The notes beneath the pieces are model-generated. The model ran no database searches. It worked only from the letters and a program-made list of their open reading frames with translations, and was not told where the DNA came from. A stretch of DNA of 64,000 nucleotides from Isoetes taiwanensis (Eukaryota > Streptophyta > Lycopodiopsida > Isoetales > Isoetaceae). The stretch spans positions 62,001 to 126,000 of the forward strand of contig JAJEKV010000578.1 in NCBI GenBank assembly GCA_021234155.1, written 5' to 3'. The number at the start of each line of letters is the position of its first letter. Within the stretch, counting starts at the first letter, position 1. The position numbers were made by a program, and so were the translations under genes. Below are positions 55,779 to 64,000 of this stretch, one piece after another.

Positions 55779-56105
55779 AAAGAAAAAAAGAAAAGCTCTT
55801 TAAATTTGCACGAAGATCAAGACTAGCCCCCGTGCATCTCGGTCCTCGTGCGTTGCAGTCCATCGGTGGTTGCCAACATTAATGACTATTTTTTATTTTT
55901 TTTAAATATTTTATGGAAACCTCGCCAACTTTCCAAAGAAACTAGGGGAGGTTTCCACAAAATGTCTATAAAATTTCAAAGTGAGCTATTTCTTAAAGCA
56001 AATCGTCTCTTTGAGTTCTTCTTTCATCAACGAATTCATCCAAGCTTTTTCTTCAAGTAAATCGTCCCTACGAGTTCTTCCTTCATCCTTCATCCAGAAG
56101 ATTAT

Positions 56106-56940
56106 GTGAGGCAATGCATAGCAACATGTGAATGTAATGCCCGTCACGTGAATCCCATCAGTAGAAAAAGCCTATTTACCCATGAGGAGAAAGTTCCATG
56201 TGACTTACTAGAGAGCCGGGTGGAACAGTTGCAGGTGGAGCACAGAGTGAGATTGCGAGAAGAATTGGGTGCCAAAATCCAAATACCATATGCTATAATA
56301 TTAGCGGAGGCAGGTATTTTCCCTTTAGAATTAGAAGCATTATATCAAACCATCAATTTTGTGAACAGGACCTGTGAGCAATCCTATGACTGCTTATCTC
56401 ATCTTGAGCAACAAGGTTGGATGCATGATGTCATGGAATGGGCAGGTCGATGTGGGGTGCAGGCGAGCAATTGGCCGAATTGTAAAGCAGATGCTCGAGC
56501 ACTTGTAGAAAGGCTAGCAATTGGGAGATTATGCAGCCGGATGAATCACTACAGCCTCAATGTGAACTCAATGCAAGAATATAAGCACCAAGGATACTTG
56601 TTGGCTGACATTCCAAGATCCGCGAAACATATCATTGCCCGCTACCGGACAAGCTCGCACAGATTGGAAGTGGAAACGGGCAGATGGTATAAGATATCAA
56701 TGGAGGAGCGGATCTGCAGATTGTGTGAAACTGGCAGTATTGAGGACGAAGACCATGTGTTTGTTCACTGTCCAGCATACAATGATATCCTGCTAGATCT
56801 ACTTTCCAGTTTTTTAATTTTCAAGCATTGTTTTCATTACCGTATTATGGTTTAGGATAGTATATTAAGACGGTGGATGCACACCGCAACTTATTGCTCA
56901 AGAGCGGATGTTAACATGTACTGAGCGCTAGGGCCCCAAG
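56106..56940 (+). mobile_element. LINE 3' fragment with (AAATA)n tail
   Basis: A 249-codon frame (56106-56855) matches the C-terminal part of the LINE at 36258-38725: LREELGAKIQIPYAIILAEA, ELEALYQTINFVNR, IIARYRTSSHRLEVETGRWY, CRLCETGSIEDEDHVFVHC (zinc finger). A 3' flank GAGCGCTAGGGCCCCAAG and an (AAATA)n tail at 56949-56969 follow. It is 5'-truncated. Confidence 0.85.
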
Positions 56941-57024
56941 AGAGCTAGAACAAATAAATAAATAAATAATATTATTGAGATTTTAATAGGGAATTGAACT
57001 GAATTTATTTACTTTTATTGTTTT

Positions 57025-57310
57025 GAAGGAGGAAAAACAAGTTTATTAATTACGGATAAACATTACAAGATGTACAAATCTCATCTAGATGTGCAAGCAC
57101 CAGATAACGCTCCCGAAGCATTATGTACTCACTCCAGCATAAGAGACTAATGCTAAGAATTAATTTGAAGATGCTGAATCCAAATACGATCTCTCACTTC
57201 TTCCCTGAGGGAGGAAGAGTCATAAGCTATCAGTATCTTAGCTTGGGCTACAACAATGACTCTACGAACAGGTGCACAAATGGCTTAGAAAATCTGCAGT
57301 GTCCACGAAA
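57025..57310 (-). mobile_element. LINE 3'-end relic, second copy
   Basis: Similar to 30085-30400 in the same orientation (GCATTATGTACTCACTCCAGC-like start, then AATTTGAAGATGCTGAATCC, CAGTATCTTAGCTTGGGCTA). It ends near CTGCAGTGTCCACG, where similarity to the (GAGAAT)n retroposon family begins. Nothing is recognised from 57311 to 57740. Confidence 0.45.
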
Positions 57311-57748
57311 ACCGAATGTCTATGGGATCCAATACAATATATATAGTAATCGCATTACTAGTTAGGATTAAAGACCCTGCCCTTTTGCGAGATTTTTCAT
57401 TTCAATGAGAAGCTTGATGCTAGTCTCCTCACCCTTGCCTAGCCTATCATTGTATTTTCCATCTTTTATGGGGTAGTCTAACATTGTGCCTATAATCAGC
57501 TATCCCATTCACTTCCATTGCTTCCATTTTTACAAAGACATTGTATGTTGCTGTGATGGCAGGTTTATTATGCGTCTATAAGCGAGTCCCTCTCATGAGT
57601 TTTTATGTCTTTTGAGATTCCATATATGACAAACAAGGGAGGAAATCGCGTCCATCTAAGTCCAGTAATCTTTACCCAGCAAGTACCCATTTATAAGCTT
57701 TAATAAATGACCTTGCAAGCAGATAATAAAGCAATTATCAGGAATAAG

Positions 57749-58683
57749 CATAGATACCCGGAACCCCGTTCCGCACTCCGTTCCCGTTCCAACACGCGTT
57801 CCCATGCTTGAGGCGTTCCGGGAACTTCTCCTTACGTTCCCAAAGTGTATCTTACCGGGAACGTCATTGGGAACTCCGTTCCCGACGTTCCGGTTACAAT
57901 GTTCCCAATATGGGAAAAGAAAAATAAAATTTCAACATTATCAAATGACCTAAAAGTAAAATTTTACAAGAAAATAAAACCTAAAATAAATTGGCGGTCG
58001 TGGATATGGCGGAAGATAGTGACGTCTGAGTTTTTTCTTCAAGAAACAGGTCGAAATCAACAGTTTTAACAAGGAAACAAGTCGAAATCATAAATTTACA
58101 TGTCTAGAGGTTGAAATCATTTAGTTTCTCTGATTCTTTTTTGAATTTTTGTGCAGAAGGCGGAGCTTGCAAACCAAGCCCTCCAGGTACCACGTTTTTT
58201 ATCTTTCTGATACTTGTCTTTGTCTTTGAATAGATACTTGTTCTTCTGATTCTTGTCTGATACTTGTCTTTGTCTTCTGAATAAAGAATGATACTTCTGA
58301 TACTTGTAATATAATATAAAATAAACATTCTTGTGCATTCTATTTCTATTCTAATTATTTATTGTGCTACTCTCTCTCTTAGGATGGAATTTGAGACAGA
58401 GGAAGAGCAGCCTTCTCAAACAGAACCTCAAACAGAACGTCCTCTTCCAAAAAGAGCACGAACTAAGCATGTGTTGCTATTTAAGGTTTATAATTTCCAT
58501 GTAAAATAAATTTGAAACAAAGTAAAGCAAGTAAAAAAATACAAGTGTAATAGTTGGGAACTCCATTTTTAAGATTAAAAGGTTCAAATTCACGTTCCGG
58601 CAGTTCCCGTTCCCGCCCGTTCCAGTTCCGGTTCCGGGGAGAAGGTCCACGTGATGAAAACGTTCCCGATCCGGGTATCTATG
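57749..58683 (+). mobile_element. Non-autonomous hAT transposon, 935 bp
   Basis: Terminal inverted repeats CATAGATACCCGGA (14 of 14 identical: 57749-57762 and complement of 58670-58683) are flanked by the 8-base target-site duplication GGAATAAG (57741-57748, 58684-58691). An 8-bp duplication is the hAT hallmark. Both ends are rich in subterminal CGTTCC/GGAACG words (57765-57910 and 58595-58665), as expected for transposase binding. Inside, after a splice-acceptor-like CTCTCTCTTAG, a frame at 58384 (MEFETEEEQPSQTEPQTERP, then KRARTKHV) looks like the start of a transposase N-terminus. The element is therefore probably an internal-deletion derivative of an autonomous hAT. Confidence 0.88.
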
Positions 58684-58839
58684 GGAATAAGGAACTACCC
58701 AAGTTTTTAAAGACAACAAGGAACTGGCAGACAAACATAGAACACGAATAATGGGTTCTCTATATAGAATAGTGAGCGTATGTACACTACAAACAGCAAC
58801 AACAATATAAATGCAACACAAATCAAAACAAAGATATGA

Positions 58840-60070
58840 CTTCTGCAGTGTGCATGTAACTTCTGCATTTCGCATTTACCTGAAAAAATAAAGCATAAAT
58901 AATCAATCATTCAACAAAGTAACATGAGACTAACTTGGAAAAGAGATAACTCTGCTCGGCATATGGTTTCTTCTATGTCATTTGTTGTGACAGAAGGATA
59001 TACCTTAGCAAGTAAATAACGTTTAATGTTCAACTCCAGATGATGTTGAAGCTTCTGTTTGAAATGGCAAAGAGCATCATTCTCATAAAAATGATGGAAT
59101 ACTTACGGCTTACAAGTTGTGATTGAATTTGAAATGCCATTATGATGTGCTTCTCCATCTACCTGGTCACATTGGAAAGCTTAGAAAATGAATACAGAGA
59201 GAACCTTTAGAACTTGGAAGCCCATTGCTGCATCCAGATGTTTTCTCCATAGCTGCAAGCATGCCATTAACTAAGTCAATCTTTTGAACAAATGCTCTAT
59301 CATATGCACGTTTGGATTACTTTCTTCATAAAGATGTTCACAATAAATGTGCATTCATTCTCAAATTTGCAAAGAATGTAAACGATTCTTGATTAACATT
59401 GACAATATACAAAAGCATGCAGTAGGGATGAAGTTAGGATATTAATCTAACTTCTTTTTCCAACCGCTTATTGTTGCACTTATTTACAAGAGGCTTATAC
59501 CAATTTGAAACCCTGAGGGAAAAACCTGTTGTCCCACGATGGGTTGCCCTCAACATATCAATACTTGAAAGTAGTTTTGCTGCAAAAAAAGGAACTCTAC
59601 GGCCCTGCATAAGCATTGACACATGCACGAGTAAGCAAGGGTTTTGGCCTCTATAAAAAGAAATTCTATAGCTCTATAGAACTTGAAGATTCATGTGATT
59701 TACTTGTGTAAGATGTCCAATACAAAAAATACCATTCTGCAAGCATGTTTCTTTGACAAAAGAGCAGGTCCAGGAAGGAGAGTGAAGTTGGACTGGGTCG
59801 CCAAGAGTAACGAAACCCTTGAGCCATTCTCGAGCTTCGTCTTGATGGGTAGATCCAAAGAATATTGGGCCCATTATCTACTAAAATAAAGTGTACACAT
59901 TGGTTTTAAATGAGGTGGACCAACAAAGCTCGACATAAGTTAGAACTCATAACAAGCGGGATTTGATCTGCAACAGCATCTATTTTGCTCTTTTACCTGA
60001 GATTGTGTACGAGAAACGGTCGTGATGAGAGGGAACTGAAGATTTAGGTCGAGGTATGCCATATCGGAAT
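58840..60070 (-). CDS. Small-exon gene of unknown function (predicted)
   Basis: Minus-strand blocks joined by plausible GT-AG introns form one reading: ATG near 60062 (MAYLDLNLQFPLITTVSRTQ) to donor near 59998; about 59871-59711 (GPIFFGSTHQDEAREWLKGF, LGDPVQLHSPSWTCSFVKET, QNGIFCIGHLTQ); about 59606-59464 (GRRVPFFAAKLLSSIDMLR, THRGTTGFSLRVSNWYKPL); about 59286-59210 (IDLVNGMLAAMEKTSG); about 59164-59107 (DGEAHHNGISNSITTCK); about 59058-59009 (KLQHHLELNIKRYLLAK); perhaps more to 58840. I do not recognise the family. Open phases across several junctions argue for a real or recently living gene; exon limits are approximate and the 3' end is uncertain. No membrane segment is evident. Confidence 0.45.
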
Positions 60071-60913
60071 GCATTCTTGCTAACAGCTTCTGTAGTTAGA
60101 ACGGAACAGGCTAAAAGGGGAAGTAACAATGACATACATGAGGGATTTAACTAGGGAATTAACGGTGGCGAAAACAGAAAACAGAGGAGAAGAATCAGGG
60201 GGAGAATCGAGGCATAGGATACTCCACAGATTACTGCATGCAAGTTTTAACTTCAGCTCACTTCATTTCTCTAATTTGTCTATATTTCCGTATACAGGAA
60301 AGGCATGTAGATCGCCTTTCTTGTAACGTGGAAATCGGTTAGGAGACACTCTGCAGATCGGAATCGCCTGGAATGCAAGTAGAAAGCTTCGAAGTGCATA
60401 AAATTTGTGGTAAATTTTGGTTACAGAAGTGCATCGCCGGAACGCAGAGTCTCTTGAGCTTCCTGGGTTTGAAACAGGGCCAAAAAGTGCCACATGGCAC
60501 GATATAAGTGGACGATGGGGCAGAGTGGCTCCTAACCGGTTTTTACGTAGAGTTTGATACCCCTTCTTCTCTGGCATTCTTCCCTCTTGTACGTTTTCCT
60601 GCACAAACTACTTTGTTTTGCCGGAACAATGAATCCTTGAGAAACGATCTAGGCCTCGAGATGTATGCGAAGTGAGATACAGTCCAAGAAAATAAATGTG
60701 GCAGTAAATAATGATGACTCTGAATAATGTAAATTGTAAACAATATCATAATCGGGTCGCATTCTATTCCGGTGGTGCATTCTGATGCGCCCACGTCGAC
60801 TCAGCCAAGAACACGGAATTGCAATTGAATTCTTCGATTCTGCATCACCGGCTGCGCAGGTTAGAGATCAGACAAAAATACTAAGATCATTCAGCTCCCC
60901 GATTATGATATTG
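60071..60913. other. 5' flank of the unknown gene; no gene seen
   Basis: Mixed-GC sequence with only unconvincing frames. It may contain the promoter of the minus-strand gene, but no clear TATA box was found. Confidence 0.3.
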
Positions 60914-61034
60914 TAGGGGTAACCGATCTGGTCCCCCTTTCTGTTCTTGGCAGGGAATTTCGCTCCCGGCTGCCGCCGGTCGCGAAATTGCCCTGCCAAG
61001 AACAGAAAGGGGTCCCAAATCGGTTACCCCTATA
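60914..61034. repeat. Fold-back hairpin, about 50-bp arms, TA-flanked
   Basis: Arms 60914-60962 (TAGGGGTAACCGATCTGG, TTTCTGTTCTTGGCAGGG) and 60981-61034 (the complement) are about 90% identical, with an 18-base GC-rich loop. The outer ends are TAGGGGTAACC / GGTTACCCCTA, consistent with a TA target duplication of a Tc1/mariner-type MITE. It shares the word GAACAGAAAGGGGTC with the hairpin at 25906-26036. Confidence 0.7.
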
Positions 61035-61308
61035 CATTTTTCCGCCAATCCTTGCAGGACAGCAAAAACAATCAACATTTGTTTTTATCGATCCAGGCTG
61101 GAAGAGGCCTCCTTATAAAATCTGATGGCAAAAGAAGAAGAAGAAGAAGAGATTTTAACGTCTGATGGCAAAAGAGAATTGGTTCAAAATCAATGGCCAA
61201 GATAAGTGCCCTCAAGAATATTCCAATAGAATCGTTCTACAACTATTATACATGTTTAGATAAATATTGATTTCTTTACAAAGAATGAGTTTCATTGTAC
61301 TCACATGT

Positions 61309-61700
61309 GGTATAACACAAACCATTATATTATACACTTTTAAATTCCTCCTTAAAACCCCTCTGGTTTGGGTGCATATTCATACGGGGGTGACTCCGGA
61401 CATTGAGAGCTGTTGGATAGGCATATTCATTCTTTATTCCTTAATCTACATCGTACATAAAGTTCCTCGTTTGTGCGGTATGCATGTACAAAAGTTGCTA
61501 TATTGTATAAGAGGATTTGCAAAATACTATAAGATTTGAGGTAATGTACTATATGGCGTTGATTTTGTACATGCGAAACATAATTCTAGGGGCTCTCGCT
61601 GTCCTACGTCACCCCCCCGTGTGAATATGCACCCAAACTAAAGGGGGTTTACAGGGAAATTTAATTTCAAAGTGTGTAATGCAATGGTTTGTGTTATACC
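61309..61700. repeat. Fold-back element, about 85-90-bp arms, 214-bp spacer
   Basis: Left arm 61309-61393 (GGTATAACACAAACCATT ... GTTTGGGTGCATATTCATAC ... GGGGGTGAC) and right arm 61608-61700, its complement, match at roughly 80%. The spacer has no coding sequence. It fits a MITE or fold-back transposon. From 61701 to 62780 nothing else is recognised. Confidence 0.65.
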
Positions 61701-62784
61701 TAAAAAAAGTTTTGCCCCATTCGGAGCCAAAAACAAACAACATTACATTACACTTGAATGAGTCGATGTTATGTTGTGTAACTAATAATATGTAGGATAT
61801 AAAATAACAAATAAAAACGAATAATAACATAAAGCATATAAGTAACAAACTATAATGTTATACCATAATGTAATTTTATTATAATGCCTTAAAGATATAT
61901 TATTTATGAATATGGTACCTGTCAAAATGCGCCCTCTTCCCTGCTTAATGTGCCCTCAAACTAGGGTCAGGTGTAATTTTAGTGACAGCTCATATGCGCA
62001 AAGTTGTAACCCAAGTTATGGAATGTAACACCTCACATAAATTCTGATTATAAACGATCCAAATTCTTAGAACAATTCTTTCTTTGTCATATTAGGAAAA
62101 GTCGCGATTCTAGTTCTTCTAGCTTGCCTAGCTTTGAGCAATTAGCAGATTTGAATCTTAGGAGATAATGCATATGCAAGTAGAAATGAGGGATGGATTG
62201 AAGATTGAGAGCCCAAAAACTGTGTGGCAGAAGAACAACTAGACTAGAAAATAACATCATGGAAGATTTTTACAAATCCAAATCTCATTACCTGCTCATC
62301 ATTACTTTCTGGGTTTAATACAAAAAATAAATAGAACTCTAAAATTTGCACCCCTGAAGTACATTCTACAGTTAATAAGTTAATCAATGGTCTTCTTAAA
62401 GAATAAGAAGTGGGCTCTAATAGTTGCTTAAGAAAATACATTGTTCTAGTTATTGGTCAACCCACAGTGCGACAAAACTTTTTTTTTTCATATGTTATTC
62501 AAATGTAGGGTTTCCTTGAATAGTTTAAGTGATCTTCTTATTCATGATGTGAATTCACATGACTTTCACAGATAGTAATGCCCCATATACAAAACTAAAG
62601 TTATAGAACGTGTTTCCAATTCAACATTCGGTGAAAGTTGTTAACACCTATGTGGCAAATTTGGATAGATCCAATAGACTATTAAATTTGGATTGTAAGA
62701 TCCAATAGACCATTTTTAAAAATTAGGCTATCTTTTCAAATTGGATCCCTAGACCAATAGCACATGCACTAAGCAAATGTCACC

Positions 62785-63080
62785 TGGATGCTCTTGACAC
62801 TTTTTGCCGATTCACTGGCATGCGAGTTAACTTGGCCAAAACTAGAGTGCTGCTAGTTTCATCATCCCGTCAGCCAAGGCTTCCCTCATTCACTTACCAG
62901 GGACAAGATGTAGAGGTGGCTCCGACCTACAAGTACTTGGGGATCGAGTTCTCTACTACCACCCATTGGGATGCTGCCATCAGGTTGCGGGTCACGGCGG
63001 GTTGGAAAGCACTATATGCCATGCAGAACAACGACCACAAAGGCGAGTTGTATGCACGGGGCCACCGATCCTGATTGTTT
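62785..63080 (+). mobile_element. LINE reverse transcriptase fragment
   Basis: Reads MRVNLAKTRVLLVSSSRQPR, YLGIEF and RVTAGWKALYAMQNN, closely matching the RT thumb region of the LINE at 49083-51400 (INLAKTKVVFISSS, YKYLGVEF, MTAGWKALYAMQNK) but on the plus strand. It is truncated on both sides. Confidence 0.8.
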
Positions 63081-64000
63081 GGGCCTTGGTCGAGCGGTCC
63101 TTTTGTATGGGGTGAGCGTATCTTTGGTGGGTAGCAAAAGCATCGTCCGGACGCATGCTTATAGCGGGAGGGTTTTAGCCGCTCTCGGCACCCGCTTTTG
63201 CTTAATCACGGGTGTGATGGGCGAATGCTTGCCGTCATTTCTTTTACGCCCTTCATGTACTTCGCACATCCACCTCACTTAAGCGAGCCGTTAGGAAAAT
63301 GATTGTGGGCTTTTGGCTGGATTTTCGCTGGTTAAGTGGTGTGGTAGTACGTTGCAAATTGGATTACCGTCATGGCCCTTGAAATTTCTCCCTCAATTCA
63401 CTTATCCTCCCTCTCTCGGGGAATTTCATGGCTCCACGATCACAGGCCTGGAGGCAATCACACGCGTTTAGCATTGGATTTTCGGCCTGATAAATCCCAA
63501 TACGATGTTCATTTGTTGGATGTCAATGCAACACGGGAAATATCCGTGAAGATCCGGTTTCCTCGCAATTTACAAGAAATTGGATGCGGCGAAAAGAGAG
63601 AATACTGAGACACGGAATAAGATGAGAAAAGCGGTGAGCAGGGAGGATCGAGCATGAGGCCAGGCAAGAAATAGCCAAGCAAGTAGTTGATTACTTCAAT
63701 AAGCTCACCAAAAACATTCACCCGAACTCAAGGCCGATGTGATGAAGAGGGTGGTTCATCACCACGAAATGGAAATCTCGAACACGGAATTTTGCCAAAT
63801 CAAAGGAGTGCAAGGCGTGAGGGGTCTTTGCTCAACAACTTGAAAGCAGACAATGGCAGCCACAAAGAGGCAAAGGAACCATGATGTTTGGAGAGCCAGA
63901 ACCTCTACACTGGTGATGGCTTCTTCCACAAAATCGAGATGCAATTCCACTATGGCAGGGCTGTTAGGTGCATCTAATTCTTGCTTTCATGCATGTGCTT
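63081..64000. other. GC-richer stretch without recognised genes
   Basis: Base composition is clearly higher in G+C than most of the window and short frames occur (63372-63608, 63687-63884), but I recognise no domain. It is possibly part of a gypsy-type element extending beyond the right edge. Confidence 0.3.

Noticed and set aside
55405-55863. Proline-rich and Gly-rich proteins over the GGAAACCTCCCC tract
   Set aside because: Frames on both strands follow the repeat period and have no independent coding signal.

Overview
The window is nuclear DNA of a land plant. It carries a complete, intron-rich plant PDR-type ABCG transporter gene (24 exons, 1436 codons, about 15.25-21.44 kb, minus strand) set in a gene-poor, AT-rich landscape of retroelements, DNA-transposon remnants and simple repeats. 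A Penelope-like retroelement and a DUF7869-type gene relic argue for a non-angiosperm (lycophyte, fern, bryophyte or conifer). That placement is inference from mobile-element content and cannot be settled from the sequence alone.

Layout. 0-7.4 kb: an unusually gene-dense block. It holds a broken DUF7869-family gene (minus), an acidic ORF (plus), three short coiled-coil genes or gene relics (plus), each behind a TATA box and a pyrimidine-rich leader, and a frameshifted larger gene (minus). Five imperfect inverted repeats built on GATCACACGACGCGAA lie between or after these genes. 7.4-15.2 kb: mostly non-coding, with a decayed deoxyhypusine synthase (DHS) gene containing a perfect 52-bp palindrome, two copies of a dispersed repeat with a GIY-YIG-like reading frame, and tandem duplications. 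15.2-22.3 kb: the PDR transporter and its probable promoter. 22.3-29.5 kb: Ty3/gypsy relics, a SINE, a fold-back hairpin and a Copia-type LTR. 29.5-36.2 kb: a degraded Ty1/Copia element (minus) with nested insertions. 36.2-38.8 kb: a LINE (plus) with a single frameshift. 39.4-39.6 kb: a SINE with a (GATA)n tail.

39.96-48.49 kb: the most notable item, an apparently young retroelement of 8.5 kb. It has about 2-kb direct repeats in LTR position, two intact ORFs (526-aa gag-like protein and 686-aa Penelope-like reverse transcriptase, both minus) and a candidate 17-bp target-site duplication. 48.5-57.4 kb: LINE relics of two types, a 194-bp (GATA)n array, and a tract of GGAAACCTCCCC motifs in both orientations. 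57.7-58.7 kb: a clean hAT-type non-autonomous element (14-bp TIR, 8-bp TSD). 58.8-60.1 kb: a small-exon gene of unknown function (minus). 60.9-61.7 kb: two fold-back structures. 62.8-63.1 kb: another LINE fragment.

The PDR gene is the only conventional gene that looks fully functional. The unknown gene at 58.8-60.1 kb may be real. The two ORFs of the 40-48 kb element are intact and probably act together in its own retrotransposition. Nearly everything else is decayed mobile DNA.
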